64,000 nucleotides of DNA. Source: Thermodesulfobacteriota bacterium (lineage in GTDB: Bacteria > Desulfobacterota > BSN033 > UBA1163). A program made the position numbers and the translations under genes. Numbering within the stretch: position 1 is the stretch's first letter; the number at the start of each line of letters is the position of its first letter. Positions 8,170 to 17,333 of the stretch are shown one piece after another. Below the pieces are notes generated by a model. That model searched no databases and was not told the origin of the DNA. It was given only the letters and a program-made list of their open reading frames with translations. The DNA lies in assembly GCA_026415035.1 (NCBI GenBank), contig JAOAHX010000004.1, positions 54,215 to 118,214 of the forward strand, in the 5' to 3' direction.

Positions 8170-10299
8170 CTACCCTTCATAGAACGTCCTTCCGGCTTCG
8201 GCCATCTCTTTGAGCAAGGCCGAGGGCTTGAACCGAACCCCATGCTCCCTCTCCAGTTTCAGAAGATGTTCATACACATTGCGGATCCCCCATGAATCGG
8301 CATAGCGGAGGATCCCACCCCGATAGGGCGGAAACCCCGTGCCATAGACCATGGCGAGGTCCATGTCCTGGGGCCTGTCGCAGATCCCCTCCTCGATCAT
8401 GTAGGCGGCCTCGTTGATGGCCCTGGCAAGCATCCGCTCTATGATCTCTTTGTTCGAAACCTTCTTCGGTTGAATGCCCTTCTCCTTCCAATACCTTCGG
8501 ATCACCTCGAGGACTTTTGGGTTGGGAACCGGCTTTTCTCCGCTGTAATCGTACCAGCCGGCCCCGGTCTTCCGGCCGAAACATCCGGTCTGATAGATCC
8601 GTTCGTAAATGGGCGAGACGGTCCAGCGCTCCCCGAGGTTTCGCTCGAAATTCTTGATCACGTGGTAGTTGATGTCGAGGCCGGTGAGGTCACCGAGGGT
8701 GGCGGGCCCCATGGGAAGGCCGAAGTCGAGGACGGCCTCCTCGATCTGGGCTGGATCGACGCCCTCGCCCACCAGGAAGGTCGATTCTCCCAGGAGGGCG
8801 CCCAATTGTCTCGAGACATAGAAGCCAGGGCCGTCGTTGACCACGATCGGGATCTTCCGGATCGCCCGCGCAAAGGCCACGCTCGTGGCCAGGGTTTGAT
8901 CGGAGGTCTTCCTTCCGCAGATGATCTCGAGCAGTTGCATCCGCTCCGCGGGATTGAAGAAGTGAAGCCCGATCATTCGGCCCGGGTCTTCCAAGACCGA
9001 GGCCATTTCCGTGATGGGAAGGGCTGAAGTGTTGGTGCCGAAGATCACGCTGGGACGACAGATCCCTTCCAGTTTTTTCCACAATCCCTGTTTGATCTCC
9101 ATATCCTCGAGAACCGCCTCGATGACGAGGTCCACGGGAGCCAGCTCCCCGAGGTCGGTGGTGGGGAGGAGCCGTTCTCCCATCAGCCGTTCCCGTTCCT
9201 CCTGGGACATCTTTCCCTTCTTGATGGGGTAGTCGAAGGTCTTCCGGATGGCGGCAAGCCCCTTCTGGATCGCCTCCTCGTCGATGTCCCAGAGGATGGT
9301 CCGAAAACCGTTGCTGAGAAGGAGGTTGCAGATGCCCGAGCCCATCGTGCCTCCGCCGAGCATGGCGACCGTTTGGATAGGCTGGGGTTCGATCCCTTTG
9401 ATCCTCGGAAGCCTGCCTGCAGCCCTCGTATGGAGGAAGATCCCGATGAGGTTCTTTGCTACATCCGAGACCGCGCACTCGCAGAAGAGCTCAGCCTCGA
9501 TCTTCAGGTCGGCCTCGAAGTCGTCCGAGAGGCCCCGTTCGACCGCCTCGATCGCCTTGAAGGGCGCGATGTAGCCCTTTCCCTTCTTCTCGGCCTCGGC
9601 CCGGGCATAGGAGAGGATCATCTTCTTGGAGACGAAATTGGGAAGTTTATCCTTTCGGAAGCGGGTGATCCGGTCTTTATGAGACCACTGGCCGGAGATG
9701 AAGCGCCGGGCCGCCTCCAGGGCCTTGGGGAGGAGAGAGTTCAGGGGGACGACCTCGTCGATACACCCCTTTTTCAACCCCTCCTCTGCGGAGATGGGCT
9801 GGCCGGTCGCGATCATCTGTAAGGCATCGGGAAGTCCAACCAGCCTGGGAAGCCTCTGGGTCCCGCCCGCTCCGGGGATCAGGCCAATCTGGACCTCGGG
9901 CTGTCCGATCTGAACCCCCTCCGCTGCGATCCGGTAGTGGCATGCCATGGCGGTCTCGAGGCCGCCGCCGAGGCAGTTGCCGTTGATGGCGGCGATCACC
10001 GGTTTGGGTCCCAGTTCGATCGAGTTGAGAAACCGGTTGTTCTCCATGACGAAGGGGAGGAGGGCCTCCTTCTCTTTAAAGGGCTGGATCTCCGTGATGT
10101 CCGCGCCTGCGATAAAGTTCTTTTCGGTCCCCGTGAGGACGACCGCCTTGACCTCATCCTCTTTGAAGGCCTCTTCGAAGGCCATCCGCATCTCCTCTAC
10201 GAAGGGTTTGGAGAGCTGATTAACAGGCGGATTATTTAAGGTCAGGACCGCCACTCCCCCATCCAGTTCGACTTTTAACGTTCGGTACTCGGTTCTCAT
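8170..10299 (-). CDS. FadJ/FadB-type enoyl-CoA hydratase / 3-hydroxyacyl-CoA dehydrogenase
   Basis: Bifunctional beta-oxidation protein (709 aa). The N-terminal crotonase domain (about 1-190) keeps both catalytic glutamates, E115 in GGGLETAMACHYRIA and E135 in GQPEVQIGLIPGAGG. The NAD-binding dehydrogenase domain starts at about 311 (VAMLGGGTMGSG) and carries LHFFNPAERMQLLEII, followed by two C-terminal helical dehydrogenase domains. It hydrates trans-2-enoyl-CoA and oxidises the (S)-3-hydroxyacyl-CoA product. It lies 12 nt after the thiolase gene and downstream of the 4-hydroxybutyryl-CoA dehydratase-like gene, so crotonyl-CoA is a plausible substrate. Domain order is hydratase first, dehydrogenase second, as in FadB/FadJ. 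Confidence 0.93.
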   Translation of the reverse strand: MRTEYRTLKVELDGGVAVLTLNNPPVNQLSKPFVEEMRMAFEEAFKEDEVKAVVLTGTEKNFIAGADITEIQPFKEKEALLPFVMENNRFLNSIELGPKPVIAAINGNCLGGGLETAMACHYRIAAEGVQIGQPEVQIGLIPGAGGTQRLPRLVGLPDALQMIATGQPISAEEGLKKGCIDEVVPLNSLLPKALEAARRFISGQWSHKDRITRFRKDKLPNFVSKKMILSYARAEAEKKGKGYIAPFKAIEAVERGLSDDFEADLKIEAELFCECAVSDVAKNLIGIFLHTRAAGRLPRIKGIEPQPIQTVAMLGGGTMGSGICNLLLSNGFRTILWDIDEEAIQKGLAAIRKTFDYPIKKGKMSQEERERLMGERLLPTTDLGELAPVDLVIEAVLEDMEIKQGLWKKLEGICRPSVIFGTNTSALPITEMASVLEDPGRMIGLHFFNPAERMQLLEIICGRKTSDQTLATSVAFARAIRKIPIVVNDGPGFYVSRQLGALLGESTFLVGEGVDPAQIEEAVLDFGLPMGPATLGDLTGLDINYHVIKNFERNLGERWTVSPIYERIYQTGCFGRKTGAGWYDYSGEKPVPNPKVLEVIRRYWKEKGIQPKKVSNKEIIERMLARAINEAAYMIEEGICDRPQDMDLAMVYGTGFPPYRGGILRYADSWGIRNVYEHLLKLEREHGVRFKPSALLKEMAEAGRTFYEG

Positions 10300-10311
10300 C
10301 TTTCCTCCGGG

Positions 10312-11514
10312 CTATCCCTCTCGTTCGATCACGGTCGCCACTCCCTGACCGCCGCCCACGCAGGCATTGGCCAGGCCGTAGCGGCCGTTCTTTACCTTAA
10401 GGATCCGGGCAAGGGTCCCCACGAGGCGGATGCCCGTGGCTCCGAGGGCATGTCCGATGGCGATGCCCCCTCCCATGACGTTGACGCGGTCGGGATCGAT
10501 GCCCAACTCCTTGATGCAGTTGAGGGTGACGATGGCGAAGGCCTCGTTGATCTCCCAGTAGTCGATGTCCTTGACCTGAAGCCCTGCTCGCTCGAGGGCG
10601 ATGCGGCTTGCCGGGACAGGGCCGATCCCCATGAGGGTCGGATCCACACCGGCAAAACCCATGGAACGGATGGTGGCCAGGGGTTCGATTCCCTTCTTCC
10701 GGGCCGTCTCCTTGGCCATGAGGATCATCGAGGCCGCGCCGGCATTGAGGGGCGAGGCGTTTCCGGCGGTGATCACCCCATCGGGCTTGAAGGCGGGTTT
10801 AAGATCCCGCATCCCTTCGAGGGTGGCATCGTCCCGAACCGTCTGGTCCCGATCGACGAGGATCGTCTTGCCATCGGCCTGTTCGGCCTCCACGGGCAGG
10901 ATCTCCTCCTTGAAAAACCCCTCTTTCTGGGCCTTCGAGGCCAACTGATGGGCGCGGGCTCCCCAGGCGTCCATCTCCTCCTTCGTGATCCGCCTCAGAG
11001 AAAAGAGCTTTTCTGCGGTGAGCCCCATATTGGTTGAGGTGACCATATCCCAGTGCTTGTAAGCCGGATCGGTAAAGAGCGACGGGTTTAACGAGACGAT
11101 GCCCTTCTCCTTGAGGGGAGCGCCCATGGGGACGCGGGTCATGTGTTCGAATCCGGCCACCATCACGATGTCCGCATTGCCCGTGGCGATCTCCATCGTT
11201 CCGATGTGGATGGCGGCCATTCCCGAACCGCACTGTTGGTCCACAAATTTGGAGGGGATCTTCTCCGGCAGGTTGGCCAAAAAGAGGGGGGTCCTTCCCC
11301 CGTAGGTCCATTGCTCGCTCACGCCGTAGGCAGAGCCAATGATGAAGTCGTCGATCTCCTCCGGTTGGAGGCCTGTCCGTTTGATCAATTCCGGGAGGAG
11401 TCTGGCCATCAGCTCATCGGCCCTCAATTTATGAAACCAGTCCCTTGCCGGATCGTTGGGCCGCGATCGGGAAAGGGCCGTCCTCAGGTATCCGGCGATC
11501 ACCACCTCTCTCAT
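10312..11514 (-). CDS. acetyl-CoA acyltransferase (thiolase)
   Basis: Thiolase (400 aa) cleaving 3-ketoacyl-CoA with CoA to acetyl-CoA and a shortened acyl-CoA, or acetoacetyl-CoA to two acetyl-CoA. The nucleophilic cysteine is C95 in VDQQCGSGMA, the histidine motif is GGGIAIGHALGATG, and the second cysteine is in ANACVGGGQGVA near the C-terminus. The ATG at 11514 is chosen for its AGGAG box 8 nt upstream and the typical MREVVIAGYLRT opening; the frame stays open to 11604 without support. It lies between the dehydratase-like gene (102 nt gap) and the FadJ-type gene (12 nt gap). Confidence 0.94.
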   Translation of the reverse strand: MREVVIAGYLRTALSRSRPNDPARDWFHKLRADELMARLLPELIKRTGLQPEEIDDFIIGSAYGVSEQWTYGGRTPLFLANLPEKIPSKFVDQQCGSGMAAIHIGTMEIATGNADIVMVAGFEHMTRVPMGAPLKEKGIVSLNPSLFTDPAYKHWDMVTSTNMGLTAEKLFSLRRITKEEMDAWGARAHQLASKAQKEGFFKEEILPVEAEQADGKTILVDRDQTVRDDATLEGMRDLKPAFKPDGVITAGNASPLNAGAASMILMAKETARKKGIEPLATIRSMGFAGVDPTLMGIGPVPASRIALERAGLQVKDIDYWEINEAFAIVTLNCIKELGIDPDRVNVMGGGIAIGHALGATGIRLVGTLARILKVKNGRYGLANACVGGGQGVATVIEREG

Positions 11515-11616
11515 CCTCGTCTCTCCTTTGTCTTGAAGTTCAGCCGGTTCAACGATTGTTTGAGGGCCGATCCCACGAGCTCCTTCGATCTCCTCGGAGG
11601 CCATCGATAGGTCCTT

Positions 11617-13095
11617 TTACCGACCTGGCTTCTTATCCTCGATCCCTGCCAGCCGTTTCACCATCCTCTTTCTCGATTCGATGTCGTACTGGGAGGTGAT
11701 GGCGATGGCCTCCATGACCGGCGAGCCGCCTCCGTGATACGATCCCATCAGATGGATCCCGCCGCTTGCCGAGCAGAGGATGTCTCCGATGTAGCGCCAG
11801 AGCTGGGCCGCATCCTCAGGATGGACCTCGGGATTTCGGGTGATGTATTTGTAAAGAAGGTCCCTTGTCTCGGGGTTGAGGAAGTCCCCTTCGTAGGGGA
11901 AGGTGGCGGGAATGCCGCCGGCCACGTCGCAAAGGATCTCCGCTTCCCGGTAGACCGCCTCTCCGGTCAAACATCGGCCCACGTTGGCATAGATCGAATG
12001 GGGGATGTAACTGCCGGGGCCATAAGGGACGAACCCCACGCCCGGGACGTAGAGCTCGGGTTTTCCGAGCTCCGAGGCGGTAAATCCCGCTGCATAGCCT
12101 AATTCCGAAATGAGGATGATCTCGGCCAGTTTATCCCGAACATGGGGGGCCTTGGCGATGCCGTTATATTCCGCGGCCAGGGCCACGGCCCCGAGCATCA
12201 AATCTCCCATGGCCGGTTTGCAGCCCGAGTAGCTATGGCGGTGAAAGAGGGCGAAGAGGAGGGCGCAGGCCCCTCCGTGGAGGGTTTCCCCGCAGAGAAA
12301 GACCCTCTCCCATGGGACGAAGCAGTCGTCGAAGATGACATAGGAGTCGGTATAGCCCGGCGTGAAGCCCCTTTTAAAATGTTGCCGTTCCCTTAAGTTG
12401 TGAACCGAGACGATCTGTTTGATCCCCTCCCAGTCCGCCGGAAGGGCGAAGGCCACGGCCCAGTCCTTCTCTTCGGGAAGAAGGGCCCGGGTGGGAACGA
12501 CCAGGATCTCATCGGCCACCGAGGCCTCCGAGATGTGGAGCTTTGCCCCGCGGACGACGATCCCGTCGCTCTTTCTCTCGACGACCCGGACATAGAGGTC
12601 GGGATCTTTCTGTTCGCTCGGCCGTTTCATCCGGTCGCCCTTCACATCGGTCTGGGCACAACAACCCACGAGGTCCTCCCTCTGAAATCGTTCGAGCCAT
12701 TGGATAAAATTCCGATGATACTGGGTGGCGCCGTTGTTCTGTTTGTCGGCTTCGTAGGAGACGGCATAGAGGGCGTTGGCCGCATCGATCCCCATGCACC
12801 GCTGGATGCAACCGCCCGCAACCTGGCAGAGGAGGCGGGTCATGTCCTGTTTCTTGTGGAGATCCTCTTTGCTCTGGTGGATATGGCAGAACCGGTTGAT
12901 CTTCTCGCCCGTAAGGTGGGAGGTGGCCGTGCAGAGGCCTTCGTATTTCGGGTCGTGGGCATAGTCGAAGGTCAAGGCCATGGTGTTGATCGTCGGCATC
13001 TGGATCTCGTCGTCCCGGGCGATCTTCTCGCCGTTCAGGTAGAGATTCCTCCTCATCTTTCGGAGCCCTTCGAGGTATTGCTGCCTCGTCCTCAT
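11617..13095 (-). CDS. abfD: 4-hydroxybutyryl-CoA dehydratase / HpaB-family flavoprotein
   Basis: Member (492 aa) of the family that includes 4-hydroxyphenylacetate 3-monooxygenase and 4-hydroxybutyryl-CoA dehydratase/vinylacetyl-CoA isomerase. The [4Fe-4S] ligands of the Clostridium enzyme (Cys99, Cys103, His292, Cys299) have clear counterparts here: C96 and C100 in GGCIQRCMG, H285 and C292 in FHRHSYSGC. That favours the dehydratase branch over the oxygenase branch, which lacks the cluster. The expected reaction is 4-hydroxybutyryl-CoA to crotonyl-CoA by a ketyl-radical mechanism. The start overlaps the tetR stop by 4 nt. With thiolase and the hydratase-dehydrogenase fusion downstream, the product could go to two acetyl-CoA. 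Other 4-hydroxyacyl-CoA substrates remain possible. Confidence 0.82.
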   Translation of the reverse strand: MRTRQQYLEGLRKMRRNLYLNGEKIARDDEIQMPTINTMALTFDYAHDPKYEGLCTATSHLTGEKINRFCHIHQSKEDLHKKQDMTRLLCQVAGGCIQRCMGIDAANALYAVSYEADKQNNGATQYHRNFIQWLERFQREDLVGCCAQTDVKGDRMKRPSEQKDPDLYVRVVERKSDGIVVRGAKLHISEASVADEILVVPTRALLPEEKDWAVAFALPADWEGIKQIVSVHNLRERQHFKRGFTPGYTDSYVIFDDCFVPWERVFLCGETLHGGACALLFALFHRHSYSGCKPAMGDLMLGAVALAAEYNGIAKAPHVRDKLAEIILISELGYAAGFTASELGKPELYVPGVGFVPYGPGSYIPHSIYANVGRCLTGEAVYREAEILCDVAGGIPATFPYEGDFLNPETRDLLYKYITRNPEVHPEDAAQLWRYIGDILCSASGGIHLMGSYHGGGSPVMEAIAITSQYDIESRKRMVKRLAGIEDKKPGR

Positions 13096-13724
13096 CCCTT
13101 CGGACCTCCTTTCCGGTCAGGGCCTTTCAGCCCGTGAAGGGCGAACCGGTAGATGAAGTCGACCAGCTCCCCCACCGTGGCCCCCTTTTTCGGATGGAAC
13201 CAGATCCGGGTCCGGGTGATCATCGAGGCGATCATGAACCCGGCCAGTTTCACGTCCACCTCCGCGAACTCCCCCTTCTCGATTCCCCGGCGGATGACCT
13301 TCCGGATGATCCGGTCATAGAGGTCCCGGTATTCGATGATCTTCTTCCGGTGTTCCGGGGAGAGGTTGTTGAGGGCCACATCGAACAGGAGCCGGGAAGA
13401 CCTCCGGTAACTCAGGGTGACTTTGAGATGGCACTCGATCAGGTGGCGAAGCTGCTCGCTGGGGGGCGCCGAATCCTCTTTTTCGAGATGGCGGATGGGC
13501 CGGATGATCTGTTCCATCTCTTCCCTTAGGACCTCGAAGAGGATCTGTTCTTTGTCGGAGAAGAAGTTGTAGATATTGGCCGGCTGGCAGCCATAGGCGA
13601 GGGCGATATCCCTCATGCTGGTGGCCCGATAGCCCTTCTCCCAGAAGAGCCTCCGGGCCACCTCCAGCATCTTTGCCTTTTGCAATCCAGGTCGGTCTTT
13701 AAAGTTAGGCATGCTCTTTTCCAC
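13092..13724 (-). CDS. TetR-family regulator of the acyl-CoA catabolic genes
   Basis: TetR/FadR-like regulator (210 aa) with an N-terminal helix-turn-helix at about residues 18-64 (ARRLFWEKGYRATSMRDIA, then GCQPANIYNFFSDKEQ) and a helical ligand domain. Starts at 13724 or 13712 are both possible. The gene is coupled by a 4-nt overlap to the dehydratase-like gene. A 24-bp perfect palindrome lies 20 bp upstream, covering its own -10 box, and a near copy covers the -10 of the acyl-CoA dehydrogenase operon. It is therefore expected to repress itself and both halves of the cluster until an acyl-CoA ligand appears. The ligand is inferred, not visible. Confidence 0.9.
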   Translation of the reverse strand: MEKSMPNFKDRPGLQKAKMLEVARRLFWEKGYRATSMRDIALAYGCQPANIYNFFSDKEQILFEVLREEMEQIIRPIRHLEKEDSAPPSEQLRHLIECHLKVTLSYRRSSRLLFDVALNNLSPEHRKKIIEYRDLYDRIIRKVIRRGIEKGEFAEVDVKLAGFMIASMITRTRIWFHPKKGATVGELVDFIYRFALHGLKGPDRKGGPKG

Positions 13725-13743
13725 CCCGAGAAACTCAGCATTG

Positions 13744-13767
13744 AGATTAATGAACGATCATTAATCT
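13744..13767. promoter_or_regulatory. TetR operator, copy 1 (24-bp palindrome)
   Basis: The arms AGATTAATGA and TCATTAATCT are perfect inverted repeats around the spacer ACGA. The site overlaps the -10 of the tetR promoter and the last codons and stop of the upstream 3-hydroxyacyl-CoA dehydrogenase gene. It matches the site at 17334-17357 at 20 of 21 consecutive positions. Confidence 0.85.
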
Positions 13768-14660
13768 ACTTCGCTTCCTTCGCCTTTGTCAAGAAGAAAG
13801 TCGTGCCTCCCGTCCGGACCGTATCGATAGAAACCCCACCCCGATTTCCTCCCGAGGCGGCCTTGGGCCACCATTCGCTCCACCAAGTCAGAACGGGGGG
13901 CGAGGTGCTCCTCGCCGAGGGCTTTTAAACTTCTGGCGATCCGGGCGCAGGTGTCGAGTCCGGCGTTGTCGGCGATTTCGAAGGGGCCGGCCTTCCAGCC
14001 GTAGCCAAGCCTCATTCCCATATCCACATCCTCCGGGCTGACGACGCCCTGATCCACGAGGTCCACGGCCTCCCGGAAGGCGGCCGAGAAGATCCGGTTC
14101 AGGACGAAGCCCGGGATGTCCCGATGGACCCGAAGGGGAGTCTTCCCAAGAGACTTTACGAAAGCCACCCCCCGCTCGAAGATATCCTGAGAGGTCTTCT
14201 CTCCTTTGACCACTTCCACCAGCCCCATCAAGGGGACGGGTCCGAAGAAATGCAAGCCCAGAACCCTTTGGGGCCTTTTGGTCACCTCGGCAAGGCGGGT
14301 GATGGGGATGGAGGAGGTGTTGGTGGCCAAAGGGGTCCCGGGCCTGGAAGTCCCGTCAAGTTCCTGAAAGAGGCGCCGCTTCAACGCTTCGTCTTCAAAG
14401 ACGGCTTCGATCACCCAGTCGACCTCCGAGGCCAGTCGGAGGTCAATCACGGGAAGGATCCTGGAGACGGTCCTTTCAGGGGCCTCGGCCACCAGACCTT
14501 TCGATGACAATTTCTTAAGGGATTTCAGGATGTCGAGACGCGCCCGGTCGATCGCCGAGGGGTCGATGTCCGAAAGGTAGACCTGATACCCGGCTTGGGC
14601 GCAGACCTGGGCAATGCCTGAACCCATGAACCCTGCTCCAATCACCATCACCGTTTCCAC
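13761..14660 (-). CDS. 3-hydroxyacyl-CoA dehydrogenase (PaaH/Hbd type)
   Basis: NAD-dependent single-domain 3-hydroxyacyl-CoA dehydrogenase (299 aa). The nucleotide-binding motif is VMVIGAGFMGSGIAQVCAQAG at the N-terminus, and the catalytic histidine lies in LHFFGPVPLMGLVEVV, where the common HFFNP reads HFFGP. The C-terminal helical domain has the usual FVLNRIFSAAFREAVDLV dimer segment. It oxidises (S)-3-hydroxybutyryl-CoA or a longer homologue. It is the third gene after acyl-CoA dehydrogenase and enoyl-CoA hydratase (15-nt gap); its stop codon lies in the TetR operator. It duplicates a function also present in the FadJ-type fusion. Confidence 0.93.
   Translation of the reverse strand: METVMVIGAGFMGSGIAQVCAQAGYQVYLSDIDPSAIDRARLDILKSLKKLSSKGLVAEAPERTVSRILPVIDLRLASEVDWVIEAVFEDEALKRRLFQELDGTSRPGTPLATNTSSIPITRLAEVTKRPQRVLGLHFFGPVPLMGLVEVVKGEKTSQDIFERGVAFVKSLGKTPLRVHRDIPGFVLNRIFSAAFREAVDLVDQGVVSPEDVDMGMRLGYGWKAGPFEIADNAGLDTCARIARSLKALGEEHLAPRSDLVERMVAQGRLGRKSGWGFYRYGPDGRHDFLLDKGEGSEVD
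13763..13792 (-). promoter_or_regulatory. sigma70-type promoter for the tetR-abfD-thiolase operon
   Basis: Minus-strand -35 TTGACA (13792-13787), 18-nt spacer, -10 TAGATT (13768-13763). The -10 lies inside the TetR palindrome and the -35 inside the preceding coding region, so the downstream genes can be transcribed apart from the acyl-CoA dehydrogenase operon. Confidence 0.7.
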
Positions 14661-14675
14661 GGCATCCCATTCCTC

Positions 14676-15458
14676 CTACTGGCAACGATATCGGGGTTTT
14701 CTCTTTTCGAGAAAGGCCCTTGCCCCCTCTTTCATATCCTCTGTGGCTGTCAGGCTGGACCACAATTCTGTCTCAAGCTCCAGTCCCTGTTGAATCGTAA
14801 GGTCTCTGGCCCGGTTGATCACCTTCTTGGCCGATGAAACTCCCAGGGGACCCTTCTCGACGATCTTGGCTGCGAGTTCGAGGCAGGCCTCCAGGCTCTT
14901 TCCCGGGGGAACGACCTTTTCGACCAGCCCGAGGGAGAGGGCCTCCGTTGCGCTGATGATCTCTCCGGTGAAGACAAGCTCTTTAAGCTTTCCGAGAGGG
15001 AGGTGATAGAGGGAGCGGGGGATCCCGCCATTTCCGGGGAAGACGGAGAGATTGACCTCGGGAAATCCCAATTTTGCCGACTCTTCCGCATACCGGATGT
15101 CACAGCAGAGGGCCAGTTCCAGCCCTGCTCCCAGACAGAATCCGTGAATGGCGGCGATGACCGGCCAGGAAAAGTTTTCGACGATCGAATAGATCTGGTG
15201 GCTCCTCGAAAGCCGCCATCTCGCGATATCCGGGGACAACTCTAAAAAGGTTTTGATGTCCGCCCCGGCGGCGAAGGCCTTCTCACCGGCGCCCCGGAGG
15301 ATCACGGCCCTGATTTCCTGCCTCCTATCCTCCATTTCCTCGAAGACTTCGGCGAGGGCCTCTTTTGTCGAAGCATCCAGGGCATTCATCGGTGGGTGAT
15401 CGATGGTGACAATAGCGATCTGCCCTTGAAGTTCGTAAAAGGCGAGTTTTTGGTCCAT
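14676..15458 (-). CDS. enoyl-CoA hydratase/isomerase family protein
   Basis: Crotonase-family enzyme (260 aa). Both hydratase glutamates are present, E114 in LGAGLELALCCD and E134 in GFPEVNLSVFPG, and the oxyanion-hole segment is AFAAGADIKTF. It probably hydrates the 2-enoyl-CoA made by the acyl-CoA dehydrogenase 59 nt upstream. The product would go to the adjacent 3-hydroxyacyl-CoA dehydrogenase. With the FadJ-type protein in the same cluster there are two hydratase/dehydrogenase sets, perhaps for different chain lengths. Confidence 0.92.
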   Translation of the reverse strand: MDQKLAFYELQGQIAIVTIDHPPMNALDASTKEALAEVFEEMEDRRQEIRAVILRGAGEKAFAAGADIKTFLELSPDIARWRLSRSHQIYSIVENFSWPVIAAIHGFCLGAGLELALCCDIRYAEESAKLGFPEVNLSVFPGNGGIPRSLYHLPLGKLKELVFTGEIISATEALSLGLVEKVVPPGKSLEACLELAAKIVEKGPLGVSSAKKVINRARDLTIQQGLELETELWSSLTATEDMKEGARAFLEKRKPRYRCQ

Positions 15459-15517
15459 CTTCCTCTCCTTCCATCCTTAGGAAGCTTCGGATGAAGTCCC
15501 TTCGGCCCAGTTCCTCC

Positions 15518-17296
15518 TTAAAACGGATACTTCCCCGCCTTGAGGACATAATCCGCGATCTCCCGTCTCAAAGCGATCGTATTGACGGGGGTGAAGCGGG
15601 TCAATTTCTTAAGAGCGGAAAGCTGAGTTCGCAGCGTATCGCCCTCGGCGAGGGCGGCAAGCGCCCTTTTGGCGTAACCTTCCAATCGTTCAAACGCATC
15701 GTGGACGAAGACCTTGGCCATCGCCTTCTGGATCTGGGCCCTCTCGCCTCCCCCTCTTTTTGTCGTTTTCATCGCCCGTAGCAGTCCGCTCTCCATGGCG
15801 AAGACCTGGATGACCATATCGCTGATCAGTCCTAATAGTTCCTGCTCCTCTGCCAGTTTCATCATATATTTCTGAACCGCGGCGCCGGTCACGAGGAGGG
15901 TGATCTTTTTTGACATCTCGACCATCTCCTGTTGCAGGGCCAATCTCCCGTCATCGCTCTCGACCCTCGGTCTGAGATGGAGAAGTTCGGATGCCACCTT
16001 CTGGGCGGCGGCGAGCACCGGAAGCCTCCCTTTCATCGCCCGTTTGGTCAACATATCCACGATGAGGAGGCGATTGATCTCGTTCGTCCCCTCCCAGATC
16101 CGGTTGATCCGGGCATCCCGGTATCCCCGCTCGACGGGGTAGTCGTGGATATATCCATACCCGCCGTGGATCTGGACCGCTTCGTCCACAATGGAGCCGG
16201 CCATCTCGGAGCAGAAGATCTTGTTGATCGAATCTTCGATATTGTATTCCTCGATTCCGTTGGCCATCTGAATCATGGCGTCTTCGGCATGCCGATCGAC
16301 CGTTTTGAGGATTCGGTCGGTCAATCCTCCCGTCCGGTAAACCATGCTCTCCATGATGAAACAGAGGGTGGCCATCTCCGCGATCTTCTGCCGGATCAGT
16401 CCGAATTCGGCGATGGGCCTTCCAAACTGAACCCTCTTCTTCGCATAGGAGACGGATTCCTGGAGGGCCTGTTTGGCCCCTCCCAAGTTTCCTGCTCCCA
16501 AGGCAAAACGGCCCATGTTGAGGACGTTGAGGGCGACCAGATGTCCCTTCCCTACCTCCCCGAGGACGTTTTCGACGGGGACCTTGACGTCAGAGAAGAT
16601 GACGCTTCGCGTCGAGGAACCCTTTACGCCCATCTTGTTCTCTTCCTCGTCCACCGAAACCCCTTCGTAGCCCCGTTCGACGATGAAGGCGGTAAATTTC
16701 GTCCCGTCCACCTTGGCATAGGTGGTGAAGAGGTCTGCAATGCCGGCATTCGTGATGAACTGCTTCTGACCGTTCAAGAGGTAATATGTCCCGTCGGGGC
16801 TGAGGGTGGCCGTGGTCTTCGCATTGAGGGCATCGGAGCCCGCCTCGGGTTCGGTCAAGGCATAGGCGCCGATGAGCTTCCCCGTGGCCAGGCCGGGGAG
16901 GTAGCGCCTCTTCTGCTCCGGAGTTCCGAAGAAGACAATGGGGAGGGAGCCGATTCCGGTATGGGTTCCGAAGGTGGCCATAAAAGACCCCCCGGCATGG
17001 GCCATCTTCTCCCAGAGGAGAAGGGAAGTGACCTTGTCGAGATCCTGGCCACCGTATTCCTCCGGGATGTCTGCCGAGAGGAACCCAAGCTCCCCAGCCT
17101 TCCTGAGCAGGCGGACCAGGAGTCCCTCTTTCTTCTCCTCGATCTCCTCGCTCACCGGGTGGATCTCACCCTCCACGAATTCGGTCACCGCCTTGGCGAT
17201 CAGCAGCTGCTCTTCGGTGAAATCCTCCGGCGTGAAGGCCTCCTCGGGCGAAATCGACTCGATCAAAAACGCTCCCCCTTTCACGATCGGTTCCAT
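15518..17296 (-). CDS. acyl-CoA dehydrogenase (long, VLCAD/FadE-like)
   Basis: FAD-dependent acyl-CoA dehydrogenase (592 aa) with the standard N-terminal, middle and C-terminal domains plus an extra ~170-residue C-terminal helical extension, the length and layout of very-long-chain types rather than the ~380-residue short-chain enzymes. Family signatures are YALTEPEAGSDA (about 145-156) and the catalytic base E402 in RIWEGTNEI. It introduces the 2,3-double bond and passes electrons to electron-transfer flavoprotein; etfAB is not in the window. It is first gene of an operon with hydratase and dehydrogenase. A good AAGGAGG site precedes the ATG, and a TetR-type operator overlaps its promoter. 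Confidence 0.93.
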   Translation of the reverse strand: MEPIVKGGAFLIESISPEEAFTPEDFTEEQLLIAKAVTEFVEGEIHPVSEEIEEKKEGLLVRLLRKAGELGFLSADIPEEYGGQDLDKVTSLLLWEKMAHAGGSFMATFGTHTGIGSLPIVFFGTPEQKRRYLPGLATGKLIGAYALTEPEAGSDALNAKTTATLSPDGTYYLLNGQKQFITNAGIADLFTTYAKVDGTKFTAFIVERGYEGVSVDEEENKMGVKGSSTRSVIFSDVKVPVENVLGEVGKGHLVALNVLNMGRFALGAGNLGGAKQALQESVSYAKKRVQFGRPIAEFGLIRQKIAEMATLCFIMESMVYRTGGLTDRILKTVDRHAEDAMIQMANGIEEYNIEDSINKIFCSEMAGSIVDEAVQIHGGYGYIHDYPVERGYRDARINRIWEGTNEINRLLIVDMLTKRAMKGRLPVLAAAQKVASELLHLRPRVESDDGRLALQQEMVEMSKKITLLVTGAAVQKYMMKLAEEQELLGLISDMVIQVFAMESGLLRAMKTTKRGGGERAQIQKAMAKVFVHDAFERLEGYAKRALAALAEGDTLRTQLSALKKLTRFTPVNTIALRREIADYVLKAGKYPF

Positions 17297-17333
17297 GAGC
17301 CCCTCCTTGATCCAACTTGCCTTGAGAATAGAA

